Source: Asterella californica
Lineage: Eukaryota; Streptophyta; Marchantiopsida; Marchantiales; Aytoniaceae
Assembly: GCA_036924285.1 (NCBI GenBank)
Contig: JAYKYS010000002.1
Span: forward strand, 38,920,501 to 38,984,500
DNA: 64,000 nt
Direction: 5' to 3'
Numbering within the stretch: position 1 is the stretch's first letter; every line of letters starts with the position of its first letter. The notes below the pieces were generated by a model. The model saw nothing but the letters and a program-made list of their open reading frames with translations. It was not told the origin of the DNA and did no database searches. The position numbers were made by a program, and so were the translations under genes. Of this stretch, positions 48,393-60,503 are shown piece after piece.

Positions 48393-49771
48393 GTCATTAT
48401 ACATGTATCGAGACTTCTTTGCCGACAATCTCCCCAAGATTTTCTCGGCTCGCTTAAGAGTCCAGAATGTCCGAGAATTGACGTTGCTGGATTCTGAACC
48501 ACGTGACTCTCTTTTATCAGTCGAGAACTCTATGTCCACAGTGTCAACAACGTCTGGCTAGTCGTTAATACAGTGTACGGATATGTACAATCCCGATTAC
48601 ACAGAATCTATCTTCCTGTATTTGAGAAACTAAATCTAGCGGAAAAGATGAAAAGCGTCGAAAACAAAGGAACTCACTATTCTTCCTTATCGCTGATGAC
48701 AGGACAACGCTGAACTTGCTTTTACACTTTCTGGGTAGTCAATCAATGCGACAAAAGAATGTTACCATTCACTGGTCCCTTGTTTTCCGCCTTGAGGACC
48801 AGAGATCCGTTTTACGCTAGGAAAGCACTCCACGGAACGTACATAAACACTTGTATCCACATTATATCCATGTCGAACCTATAATGTATCGTAGTGGCTG
48901 TTGCTACGTTTACTGACATCTTACTGAACAACCCTCCATAACGACCCTGATGATCCTTTACAATCCCCTAGAGTACTCCACGGTGCAGGTCACCACGAGA
49001 GGAGTACCACTCTGAAACCACGTGCGAAGTATGCCAACAAGTCCGGTACACAACTGTAAGATATACAAGCTTGAAGTTACTGCAGTGGGAAGCGGCACTT
49101 GCCTCCGGCTTCTCGTGGTGTCCGACGCTACATTACTCGCTAAACTTCAGTACTTCAATGTCGCAAACAATCCGGTCAAGATTTTACTGTCCGGACAGTG
49201 TCAAAAGTAAACTTTGTAGCTTACAAGTCAACTACTGGAGTGCACATTTGATCCAAAATCACTGTTTCTATTGCAGAGGATGGACTCCAAAGGAAATCTC
49301 ACGATAAATAACTTCTTCCTAACCTGTAAGTTGTGAAACAATGGACACCACATGCATGACACTGTATTAGAATATACAGGAAGGGGGAAAACGTCATTCA
49401 GCTTCTTCACAAGCTACGATGAAGTTTGATTCTGCTATAGCTGGAACAGTCATCCTCAGCACGGAACGAGGATGGTTTTTCTTCCATTAGACACAACGGA
49501 ATCAACTCGCGAAAAGAAAGTGAAGGAATGCCTGAAAAGACAGCAGAAACTCGTAAGACAACAACTGATTACTTTGGTCGAAGGCCCAGAAAGATTAGTT
49601 TTGTCCGTAGAGAGGTAAGAACAACTCCGACACATTTGAAGTACAAGAGCGGTTGAAGGACAAATTGAGGTTCCTCGTGAGCGTGTACCGTAAAAGGAAG
49701 ACACCTTCAACGGTGGGGGATGATCTAGAGGACACAGAACATTGTTCAGCACTCAATTTCTAGCTAGCTTG

Positions 49772-52442
49772 TCAAGAGTCTAACGCAGCTCTAGCCTCCC
49801 TCATCTTACGGGCTCGCTCCTGCCAAGACCCAGCCTGTTGCATCGCTATTACCTGCCAAAAGACATCGTAGTAAGTCTCAATATTGACCAAATCCGAAAA
49901 TGCCCAACAGACTACCTAAGAACCATAAACCCTCAGAGAAGAATTTTCCTCTGAATTTTCCTTACGACTCAGAAACAGCATAAAGGTGCAGTAGTCGTCA
50001 GATACGGACTAAGAGTCAAACACAGACTATCATCACTGTTCAAGCAAAACATGAAGTGCACGATCTTGTAACGGGAAAACGACTGTACCTGGTGACTAAC
50101 AACACTGCTAACCGGATGTTCTGAGTCTAAAGAAGACCCCTGCGGATACGCGTTTTTTCCAGGAACACTTGCCTCCTCGACGATCACTGGTTGGTCCTCA
50201 GGCTCAGGATCATCATTGTGAACAGTCTTGTCGACTTTTGGGTTTATTTCCGGTTTCGACACCCTGATTCTCAAACCTTGTGGTGGTCCAAAAATCGCAT
50301 TGTCATGCAAAGACTGAACTTGAGCCTCCCTTGTAACCTAATCATATATGCGTTGCACGATCAGGAAACCTGGAGTAGAAGGATCTATACAACAAACTTC
50401 GCTATTCTGTGTTCTAAAGCCTAGAATGAATCTGCGCAAGTACTGGCAGAATCAAAGGACAGGGAGAAATTTCACTGACAAGCTTTGTTCTCGTACAGGA
50501 TACGGCAAACATAAGAAGTAGGAGGTACCCTACACCCAGGCAACCCTATCATGTCAACCACTTGCAACGTGCACGCACATTCTAAAGTACTCGAGTGCGG
50601 CGGAGTCAGACCTGGTTGGTTGAAGCAAGAAACGTGCTTCCAGTGTTCTTAAGAAACTGTGTATCATCAAGAGCACCGGTACCATCACCGAAATAATCTT
50701 GCTTGGCATCGTCATCCAGAGGTGCGTCTTTATTGAACTCAAAACGCTCCCATTCATCGGACATGCCCTTTGCCTTATCTTTAACAACTGTGTTCACACC
50801 ACCAAAAGAACCTCAGTTATATGTAACGTTGGAAGGGATCGGTTACAGAAAATAGCGTGATTTTTCAAAATTTGTGTAAAAGATCTTGAAATCGAGGAAA
50901 ACCTGTTTCAGAGAGCTGAAGCTTCATCTTAGCTTTCACTTTCTCGGCTGGAGTCTACAGGAAAGACAATGCATACATATCATTCCATGCTCAACAAGAG
51001 ACATCATACCGCTACCACCATGACGAACAAGGTGGAATGAATTTCTTATGCACTCTCTTAACGACGAGCACAAAGTAAGGAAGAACCCCTTCACACACGA
51101 GCCTGGGCTGCTTCGATCAAGTCCTGACCAGCAGTAGTAAGCTACTTTCAGCTTCTTAGAGAGGCAAGTCGCACAACTGATGCATTACCCTTAGTGGTCA
51201 TCTGTTCCTCGTACCGCATTTCGAGGATGCCAGTTGTTTGTCACAGAAACTTTTCTTTAATCGTGTTACGAGAGACATAAGTCAAGTAATTTCAAATGAC
51301 ATGCCATTTTTGTTAAAATACACCAAAAGGAAAGAAAGAGACAATAGCCGAACGTTTTGTAAGCACGAAGATGGTAGTACCATGGTTTCAAAATTCGGTA
51401 TCAATTTCGCGTAATCCCGGTCTTGTGGTTTTTCCTGAGCAGATCGTGACTTCTCGTCTGGTCCCCGATCGCGCCCTCTATATGGTCTCTCTTCCCTTCT
51501 CTCATGCCCATATGGCCTTCTAGTGCTGTCTGCCCGGTAGCTGCTTGATCTCACCGGGACTCGCCTTCCATATCTGTCCTCTCTACCACTATAAGAACTC
51601 CTGTGGGATGCTGGGGAGCGACTTCGCTCTCTCTTGCGCGACCCTCGAGGAGAAGACCAACCATTTCTCCTGTAAGGACTCCTTCGATCAGCTTCTCTCC
51701 CGCCGGAACGGCTTCTGTCTCTTCTCCTCTTCTCTTCAGACCTAGATCGACTACGACGGCTTCTACTAGTTTCTGGATATCTTTGCCTGCTGCGACCATC
51801 ATCTCCCTGAGGCGTACTCCGATCTTTGTTCGACCACCTGCCACGTTTCTTCGTCCGCTCAGATGAGGTTCCACTACTACCATAGCTAAGAGAACGACTA
51901 CTTCGTTCAAGCTCGCGCCTTCTCGACACAAAATCCTTTTCGGGTGTTTCTGATCTTGCCCTGTATTTTGGAGACTTCGACCTCCTGCTGCGACTACGTG
52001 ATCGCCTCTTTCTATCAGAACCCGCTTTCTTCGCAGAATCTCTATGACTGTCTTCGGAAGAAAGACTTTCGTGTCGGCTAGACTTGTCCCTCTTCCTCTC
52101 TTCTGTCTCCGACTCTGGTGTCCTCTTCCTCGTCCTCCTACCTCTATCTTCTGTTAGGTCGTCATCTTTCCTACGATCCCTATCCGGAGATCGCTTTCTC
52201 GAACTACATACGTCATCCCTCTTCCTGAGTTTATCTCGAATGCTGTCGACTCTACTCTCCTTTTCGAGAGCAGCAGTTCGTCCGGGGCTACTCCTCACAA
52301 AATTGCTCAGGGAGCCATACCCTTCATTCTTCGGAACAGATGCTAGAGAACCCCCGAAGCCTAAGCCCTGTTTAAACTTGGCCGCGTTTCCGCCCTTACG
52401 TACTAGTTCATCATAGTACGCTGCGGCTTTCTCTTCCTCCAT
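49772..52442 (-). CDS. Arginine/serine-rich (SR-related) nuclear protein, 5 exons
   Basis: Proposed coding exons, in transcription order: 52442-51381, 50954-50903, 50787-50612, 50325-50089 and 49852-49772, all bounded by AG and GT with matching phases. That gives about 535 residues from the first in-frame ATG. The first exon has an acidic-helical start (EEEKAAAYYDELVRKGG, KFKQGLGFGG), then a long RS domain with many RS, SR and RD pairs. The later exons give TPAEKVKAKMKLQLSET, GMSDEWERFEFNKDAPLDDD, FLKNTGSTFLASTNQ and finally QAGSWQERARKMREAR. RS domains direct proteins to nuclear speckles and the splicing machinery, so a pre-mRNA processing role is likely. I cannot name the family. Protein-like sequence continues upstream of the ATG to 52511, but no start or splice acceptor was found there. 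Confidence 0.82.
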
Positions 52443-53212
52443 AACTCTTTCTTCTGATTCATACCGTGCCCACAAGATGTTGGTGAAATGAATCAGTCGT
52501 CCAGTGTCCAAGATTAAGCGTTAAAAGCTTGAACAATCGCATCACGTCATTTCCGCTGCCGCTCCAGTATCCCCCACCGAAGTCATGCAGAGCTGCAGAC
52601 AACGAGGATAAACGAAAGGTGAAATAACGAACCAACTTCATGAAGATCAAACGTCAGAAAGGGTTTCTTGTTGAGGTGAAAACAACGGATTGCGGGGATT
52701 CAATCAGCTGAGCGCACCTGAAACATAAACACGACAAAATTCCGAGCTCCCCACGAAACCATCATTTTCTCACCCTGCAGTTCACATATCCAAGCAAACG
52801 TACTGTTTGGCGCCTTCTCGAGGGTAAATAGAAACGTGCTGGAACTCACATATCTCCCAGACTTCGATGACAAACCAGATTGTCCACCAGCAGACAGACA
52901 CGTGTTTAGACAGAAGGCAACCGCAACAAGCCGCCAAAACTGTACCTTCCTTTAGTGATTACTAATATTCTCGCTTACCAGTCCATACGCCAAAAGACTG
53001 GCTCCTGCTCCTAAACTTCGGCTCGACTACGGCGATCATCCTTTGATGGGAGACAACTCAGGCAACCCGTCAACGATCGCCACGGTGGCATTTTCTAACT
53101 CGTGTAGATCGCTCACCGCACTTCTCCTTTCCTTGGTGTCAGGCCTCTAGCATTCTTGTATACCGTAGTGCCAATTAACTTCGTGCAGTTAAAGGCCCGC
53201 GAATGTACAAAA

Positions 53213-53270
53213 GAATCGCGTAGTTAGTGAATCGAATCGTAATTTCGAATCGCGTAGTTAGTGAGTGTTC
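53213..53270 (+). repeat. Short tandem duplication
   Basis: GAATCGCGTAGTTAGTGA occurs twice, about 40 bases apart, in AT-rich spacer upstream of the second DDE element. Confidence 0.7.
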
Positions 53271-53393
53271 GTAATTAGTATTCACGCATAATAGATTTGA
53301 ATGTCTTTCATTTCGTGCACATTTTAAAAATTATAATACTTACAATTAATAAAAATATTTTCAAGAATAACTCAATGTTTTTACCATGTCTTA

Positions 53394-53438
53394 ATCCGTC
53401 TCGAAGTTCATGCGAAAAGCATTAACTTCGAGACGGAT
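53394..53438. repeat. Perfect 15-base inverted repeat
   Basis: ATCCGTCTCGAAGTT (53394-53408) pairs perfectly with AACTTCGAGACGGAT (53424-53438) over a 15-base loop. It lies just outside the region where the second DDE element becomes similar to copy A, so it could belong to the element's end. Confidence 0.75.
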
Positions 53439-53479
53439 CAAGAAGATTTCACTTTGTGAACTTTAGAACACTTTATTGA

Positions 53480-56400
53480 CAAAGAGATCAGATGGACTTT
53501 AAACCACAAGTTCGACTACCGCCCACTGCTAAACATTCTTAGAGTTAACTAAGCGAAATCTGGTCTGACAGGGGCCCTTTGAGCCCTTTGAAAAACGTGA
53601 TACGCTCTCATCTTTTCAGTTCTGTCTCGAATCCTGCGATCTGGGTATTGAAATGATCAACATCTTAGCACCTTCAAAATGCGTCTATGATAGGGTGAAA
53701 CTGAGTTCAGATGGCTATACAATGTGCATTTGAAGTTCAAATGACTCTCAGTCACAGAAAAAGAATATTTGTTTTTTAAAATTCATATTGTCTTTATACT
53801 GAACAACATTTCGCATAGAGACTCAATCACCTGAATATAAAAACAATTATCACAATTCGATGCATCTACTCCAAAACCGAGGTCGAATGTACTGTGCCAG
53901 CCGATATACGAGGTCACTGGAAGGGAGTTTATGTGTGCCGGACAAAATTTCCGGTGAGGCAAGTTGCCTCCTCTTCTCACGCCTCCCTCCTCCTTCTATG
54001 AAGGAAAAGGCTGCCAGCAGCCAAGCACACTCGGCAAGAGGAGGAGCTTCCCTCCTTGCATCCTCGGCAGGAGGGAAACATCCCTCCCTACCCCCTAAAC
54101 CTGAACCTCATGTTCTTTTGGCTCATTTCAACTCTCACTTTTTTCCAGAGTCTCTTTCGATTTTGTTCCTGCTCTCTTCTTTTTTCGTTCTTGTCCTCCT
54201 TCAAATTCTTTGTTTTATTACTTTCTTCTCTTGTGCAAGTATTATCATAATTTTGTAGGTTCAGGTGGAAATAGATAGGATTTTGTCATGACTTTTACTT
54301 AGGAACATACATTGATGTTTTGTAGTTGATATTTTTCATTTTTCATTTCTTTAGTATGATATAGTGTAGATCTTTAGTTCTTATGTTTTTCATTGAGCAT
54401 TAGATATTCTTGTCTATTATTTGGAAGCATTTGGTTATCATCGGTTGACTCGTAGCGACCTCCGGACTGATAGGACAGATCTTTTCTGCAGTGTATATTT
54501 TATTGTCTTTATGCCTCCTAGAGTTCATCCTCGACGGCTTGGAGACAGACACTTATCTAGAGGATGTCTGGTGGTCCCAAGAGGGAAAGTGAGGGTGCCA
54601 GAGTCATTATTGCTTCGTTATGTGCAGACTATGCAGCTTTTGGATCAAGGTGCGGGTCACACTGCGGTGTTTCAGTTTTTATTTTCCACAGCCGCTGCTC
54701 GCATATCAGATGGCAAGAGAAGCGGAGGTCAGATTGAGAGAGACAGATGTCATTCCAGAGGAGAATGGTTTGGAGGAAGATGTCTTGGTGGTAGAAGATG
54801 ATGACTTTGATGCCGATCGAGATATATTGCGAGCTCTTGGCGTTGACAATGTTGAGCATCAGGTATCATTTATTAGTCTTGATGTTTTTCTATCCATCAT
54901 TCTATGTCTTGTTTGTTTTCATGAGATGTGTTTGTTGTGTTATGATGACAGATATCTCTGATCTGTTTTGAGTAGATTGTATGTAGGAAGTAATGCAAAC
55001 GTTTATCTTTTAAGATCGTGATGACACAAGGACGATAGATGCCGCTGTCCAATATTCTCAGATGGAAAGTGATCCTCTTGAGCGGGTCCTTGATTCCCAG
55101 CTGTACCCCAACTCGATCTCTCCTCCACCCGAGAATAGCAATCCCATAGCTATAGCTCCCGACAGGCAGAGCCCACCGATATATACTTTCGTCAGTCTAA
55201 CAAAGTTGTTGGAGTTATTCACACTCTTCAAGGTTAGATGTCATCATTTTGGATGCAACTTGATCCGCGATCCTTCGATAGTGTCGTCTCTCCATCAGAC
55301 CTATTCCTTGAAGCTACGGTGTCCACATGGCCACACGTTTGGCTGGACCTCGACTGAGATGGAGTTGTATCACGGTGTTCCTGATGTTACTCATCGATTT
55401 TATCATGCTGGTTTATGCGCGGGGTTAGGATATGAGCAGTAAGACAGTTTGCAGCGAGAGGTGAGATTAGCTCCTGTATCTAGAGCTCATTTCTTTGGAT
55501 TCCAAAATGGAAAAGATCGGTTTATTGAATGGATTCAAGCAAAACTCGAGAGATGGGCGAAGAAAAAAGATGAGGTGCAGATGGTCGTGCTTCGAACACA
55601 CTTTTCAGACTTGAACGAAGAACCTGTAGGCGTTTAGTGCTATTCATTTCTCCCTCATGCTGTATGCATTGTGTCTTTGAATTCTCCTTTCTATCTAGTC
55701 ATTCTTCGCCACGTAGATGACTAATATTGCACGGCATGTAGGCAACTTCATGGTGTATGCCGATTTGAGATACGACTCGACTAAGAATGGTTACAAAAGA
55801 ACATGTGCATTCATCTCTGCACGTGATGATCGAGTCATCGAGATGGTGAACATGATCCGAGTCGAGACTGGGAATAATTCATGGCTGATCGAGGATTGCG
55901 CATTTGAATTAAGGATCCAACGACTCATAGCTCGTGGATCGTGCTTGACGAAGTCATACACGATGACAAGTCCTCTGTTGATGTCATATTGGCACGTCAC
56001 GGAATTGTGAGTCAAAAAGATCTTTGGCACAAGTGTAAAAATGTCATCAAGAAGTTTTTGGTGGAGGTGCAGAATAAGAAGAGGGTACCAGCGAGCATGG
56101 AGGAGGCGGAGGTCAGAGCAGACCTCGAGCTCCTCACAAAGAGACATTTGGTGTCATGGCTTTGAGATCATGGAGCTTCGATACATGAGAACAAGCCTGT
56201 ATTGGTACAACGAGTTGTGGAGATGCGAGGGTTGGCAGATGAGAGACCCATTGCATCTAGACGGTTTATGTATCCTAAGATCCAGACACATGGCATAGCT
56301 GACAAGTTGAAAGATTGGATATACACATGTTGTCAGCTGAATGCGAGGAGGACGATTGGACCTGATGGACGTTATCCACTTGTTGAAGATGATACATCGG

Positions 56401-57000
56401 TGTTGGTCATGGATATTCGCAATGCTGCAAATCATTGGGCGGGAGATCACACACTATGTAGAGACTTACCAGGAAATAGACCTTGTTGCTCAGTCCTTGA
56501 TCTGAATAGACCAGCCTCGGACCAATACTATCAAAGAGATAAGTTTCTAAACTCCATCATTCATTTGGAATGACCATACTTTATGTTCAATGAAATATGT
56601 GTTGCTTACACTATGAAACTCGCAGACTCGTCCACACACTTGGCTATGGTGCAATTCTTGACTAGTAACATTACGCCGGCAAAAATGAGGTTCTATACTC
56701 GAGCACGAGAAAACTATATGTCGGAGACATTCAACTCTATCATCAACAAATTTACGTCGAAGAGAATCATTATGCACGATCTCATGAGGTCCGCCTTGCT
56801 GCATGTTGTTTGGACTGGAACGAGAATATCACACGTGAATCCATAAAGATATTGCAACGCTGACCACAACACACTACTGTTCGACACAGGACAGCGACAA
56901 CGCGCATATTACCACCGAGGACAACTGAGTGGAAGGGGGAGCTCTGACAATGATTATTTGGCGTGCGAGAAATTGATGTGGTAAGAATATTATATCATGC
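53480..57000 (+). mobile_element. DDE-transposase element, copy B (longer copy)
   Basis: Homologous to 38090-40692 in the same order and orientation, and continuing past copy A's breakpoint to about 57000 with the rest of the transposase. No terminal inverted repeats were identified, so borders are approximate. It lies immediately upstream (on the plus strand) of a stretch with no recognisable gene. Confidence 0.65.
55062..56990 (+). pseudogene. DDE-type transposase, copy B (broken)
   Basis: Translated across several frames, it reads in order: a Cys/His segment (VRCHHFGCNL); LRCPHGHTFGWTST, resembling a zinc-ligand block; YADLRYDSTKNGYKRTCAF with the first likely catalytic Asp; GNNSWLIEDCAFEL; a second Asp in VIHDDKSSVDVILARHGI and then DLWHKCKNVIKKFLVEVQ; NAANHWAGDHTLCRDLPG; and a C-terminal part around ENYMSETFNSIINKF. 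This layout resembles transposase-derived proteins known from many animal genomes, but I cannot assign the superfamily by eye. Stops (for example 55441-55443) and frameshifts near 55930 and 56165 make it a pseudogene. Confidence 0.65.
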
Positions 57001-58589
57001 TTTATCACTTATCATGATGGTCAACTCTTCAAGACTACCGTTGGAGTATGAACTGACTATGGTACTTGGGTTGTGTAGGAGAGGACTCCACAATCTACTC
57101 AACCAGAAAATACATTTTGATATGTGAAGATATTGAAGTGCTGTTCTTTTATGTAATGAAAGGATTTTTATTTACATATTATCCTTTTCGATGGATAGCG
57201 ATGGGGATAATCTTTGTGTTTACTTATGAATATTCAGTTGCTGAAGTATTATAAATGTAAACGGAGGTAATTTTTCACGTTCTCGAGGCATCCAACGTGG
57301 GATCTGTCTCCAAGGTGATGGTGATCACAATCGTGATGATGAGATTGTTTGTGAGTTTTGAAAACGTATGGGTGAATGCTCGGTCATATAGGGTTGTTGG
57401 TTCTTGGAGGACATATTTAGAGCAAAACACATGTAACATACTGAAATGTATTTACTAGAAGGATTACGGAAGTGATACTCGTTCATGGGAAGCCTGAAAG
57501 GACTATTCAGATTCGTCTTCGAGTGCAGCTAGCTTCTTGGCTCATCAAAACGAAAAAGGATGTTATTCGGACCTCCGGTAGCTAGGCAGACTTACACACA
57601 ATATAGGAACGAGAGACACAGCAATTCTCATCCATTCCGCATAATGACTTACATAGAGGAAATATAGAGAGTCTTTGAAAAGATGTGTTGTTGGAACGTC
57701 GAGTTGTGCAGCCTCTGAGAGATCGAAACTCACCTACACTATATCTTCTCGAAAAGATTGCCTAGTATTTTTGGAACCACTTCTTTCTACATTTCAACGA
57801 TTGTACAAGAGGACTAGTCAGTGACGTGATACACTGTGCGTTCGACCGAGCACGTTGAGTTGGGAAAAACTTGGCGTTCTGGACTCGTAAAGCACTCTGA
57901 ATGGTTATCCTTGTGAATCTTGGTAGGTATAGAACATAGTCTTATTTTCAAGTGAGCTAATTTCTAGAGAACGACAACAGTATTTTCTCCTTTTCCATCC
58001 GTTTCTTGGAGTTGAAATTGGTCATAGACCACAGTACTTATCGATATGGCATGGAGCCAAGCTGGTCCACCCTGCGTACTGCCACTATAAACACGCGGCC
58101 GATGCAACGGAGGGCAGGAGAGAAATTCCAACGCCATGTCGGACACCTTTCAAAACATAAGCTACATCACATGATTCACTTACTGCAAAATTTATGCTAG
58201 GCTACTTGAGCATATCGTCCAGCATAGCACTCATCGACCGTAGGCTTCTTGTAAGGAGCTGGTCTGTCCATACTTTTGGCGCATTGGTCTAGTCAAGCAA
58301 CTAACTGACAATGGACGAGACAAGGAGAACTCGTCATCATCTTCCCCAAGACATGCATACGATTCACGTCACGACTCTTTACCCAGTGACAACCGAGTCA
58401 CTCAGTGAAGAAGCTAGTAACTCATAAAATCCACTTCAGATACTGGGTAGGGAGAAGTTGAAGCTTGAGTAATATAAACACAATCATATCACAGACAAAA
58501 CCGATGACAGCACTGGCTTTCGATAGCGAGACAATGATAACATAACTGTTGGAATCGTCTGTCCAGCACTGACTCGTCCAATAAGACAC
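57001..58589. other. Spacer downstream of DDE element B
   Basis: No gene was recognised. The open frames are short, of up to about 70 codons. Part of the stretch may be the 3' non-coding end of the element. Confidence 0.4.
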
Positions 58590-58750
58590 CTTGATAACAC
58601 CTTCGATGAGAATTGAACCCATCTTGCTGGCCGTCCCAGCGAAAGTTCACTCCCCTCAGCAGGAGGGGAGGTGGCCCAAGCCAAAAAAACATTGTAAACA
58701 ATAAACACTTGTAACAAAAAAACAAGATAAAGTTGACAAGAAAACAAATA
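58590..58750 (-). repeat. Dispersed SINE-like repeat, copy 2
   Basis: Homologous to 45795-45965 (same orientation), sharing GAACCCATC, GCTGGCCGTCCCAG or its variant, GAAAGTTCACTCCC, GGCCCAAGCCAA and an A-rich end. The B-box-like site has decayed to GGTTCAATTC on the minus strand. Confidence 0.5.
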
Positions 58751-58906
58751 CAATCAAGGAATGTACCCTACATGTATCTCGTCCGACTCCTCCCACGTCC
58801 GTTGGACAGCAGACTGTAAACACTCTGGAAATTGTTTCCTCTCAGACCATCCTGCAGCGTAAGACAACTGCTTGTAGACCTGGAATCATTTCCTCTTAAG
58901 TTCACT

Positions 58907-59215
58907 CTTGGACCAGGAATAACAAGCTGTCATCAAAAATGTATCCACCTCCATCTCTAAAGAGGCAGCAAACACCTCGCATGCATCATTGAAATGGGGA
59001 TACAGCTCTTGCAACCGATCAAGACTCACTAGTTTCGCAAAGCGTCTCGGTTCTCCGTCTGCATCTGTCCCAGGCCAAGAAAATTTCCAAACGTCCTCCA
59101 GTACAGAATCAAATCTCGCTTTGCTCCAGGATGTGCACGGAGTCCATGCGTGTCTCAAATATTGAGATGGAACCTCCGTCCATGAGACTAACCAACTCAG
59201 AAAAGTTTCAGACAC
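58907..59215 (-). CDS. Hypothetical open frame, 109 codons
   Basis: The reading frame starts with an ATG at 59215 and stops at about 58886-58888. The product is rich in Trp, Ser and acidic residues (for example VWKFSWPGTDADGEP and LVSLDRLQELYPHFNDACE) and looks protein-like rather than repetitive. No family was recognised, no neighbouring exon was found, and its length could arise by chance. It may be an exon of an unidentified or degraded gene. Confidence 0.25.
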
Positions 59216-59744
59216 AGTCCAAAATTACTCCTTCAAACCGTAGTCAACTCGCTGCTCGATAGATGGATGGGCAAAAGATGGACCAAGCTCCACCAAGAAA
59301 CCCTTCGCAAAACACAAGTAACACAGGTAAAGCAAAACATAAGTAACACAAACTCTATCGCGAAGTCCGAGATAATGATAATGATCTCTCGCTAAGTCTA
59401 AGCACGGGCTCGAAATAAAAAACCTGGCTGCAGTTCACACTGTCGCTTCACACGAAGACACTTACAAAACAAGTTTACTTACGCACCTCGGCCGTCAGAC
59501 TGCAAACAAAAAACAGAACGAACTTAAACATAAATGATAACATAATCTGTCTACGGCCGCAACAAGATATCATACACATAAAGCTGTTAGTTAGGAGCTC
59601 TCGCTATAAAAGACTTTCCAAATCCAAGGGGTCGACAGAGACATATGTGAATCGCTGAAAACAAAGTACTACAGAGCATATACCTCGCATCCTTGCCACC
59701 GAGAAGGCATGATGAAAGTAGCCAAAACACTTTGTAATAATCGG

Positions 59745-60180
59745 CAAGACCAGCGGGGTGAGTAAACTCAGTAAAAAACGATTAGGAAATAAAGCCGAAT
59801 GCAAACATCACCGTACGATGTGAACCGAATGATGTACAAGCTTTGGCCTTGGATAAAACGTCGACACTGTCACAAAATAACGCGCAAGCCAATCCACCAC
59901 CAAATCAAAACCAGATCTCAACCAAACGTCGCTGAAATGGAGGTCCGCATGTACGCTACAGACAAGACCAGCGGGGTGAGTAAACTCAGTAAAAAATGAG
60001 TAGGAAATCAAACCGAATGTAAACATCACCGCACGATGTAGAACCGAATGATGAGAGGCTTTGTCCTTGGATAGAACATTGACACTGTCACAAAACAACG
60101 CACAAGCCAATCTACCGCCAAATTAGAACCGAATAAGAACCAAACGTCGCTGAAATGGAGGTCCGCATATGCGCACTGTA
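59745..60180 (+). repeat. 218-base tandem duplication, two units
   Basis: The block starting CAAGACCAGCGGGGTGAGTA at 59745 recurs at 59963. Both units continue with AACTCAGTAAAAAA, a CGATGT block, a GACACTGTCACAAAA block and AACGTCGCTGAAATGGAGGT. The two units are similar enough to be a relatively recent duplication. Confidence 0.85.
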
Positions 60181-60469
60181 GCGAACTTCGCTTCAGTTTG
60201 AAAACCTAGCGAATCCAAGAAAGCCAAGACTTCCTAGTCGTTCTATTGCTGACGCACTCATTACTGAATAAACAAAGGACACAGCAACGAGAGAGTCCTT
60301 CCAAAGCAGCCGCGAGTAATCCCAGCAGCCGCCATCCACAGACGAGAGAAATCGTCTTGTTCGTGCAATCGACCCACACACACAACACTCTCAGACTGAA
60401 CCCTAACAGATGCGCCGGGAAGTTAGTCAAGCGCGGTCCGGCGTCCTCGTGAAAAAAAACTACAGTGAC

Positions 60470-60503
60470 AAAAAGGGCCGCCGCGTGTGAGCGGGCCCTT
60501 TTT
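60470..60503. repeat. Perfect 10-base inverted repeat
   Basis: AAAAAGGGCC (60470-60479) and GGCCCTTTTT (60494-60503) face each other over a 14-base GC-rich loop. It could be a short hairpin or a transposon-end remnant; nothing else supports a function. Confidence 0.6.

Larger units (their letters stand above)
44600..49771. other. Spacer without a recognised host gene
   Basis: Open frames of up to 126 codons occur on both strands (for example 46578-46958 minus, 45607-45966 plus), but none shows family motifs and many overlap. The SINE-like segment at 45795-45965 and a MITE end at 48330-48392 lie within it. The part just below 49771 should include the 3' untranslated region of the minus-strand arginine/serine-rich gene. 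Confidence 0.45.

Noticed and set aside
51545..51931. Open frames on both strands inside the RS domain
   Set aside because: They are shadows of the arginine/serine-rich coding exon, whose repetitive codons keep several frames open.
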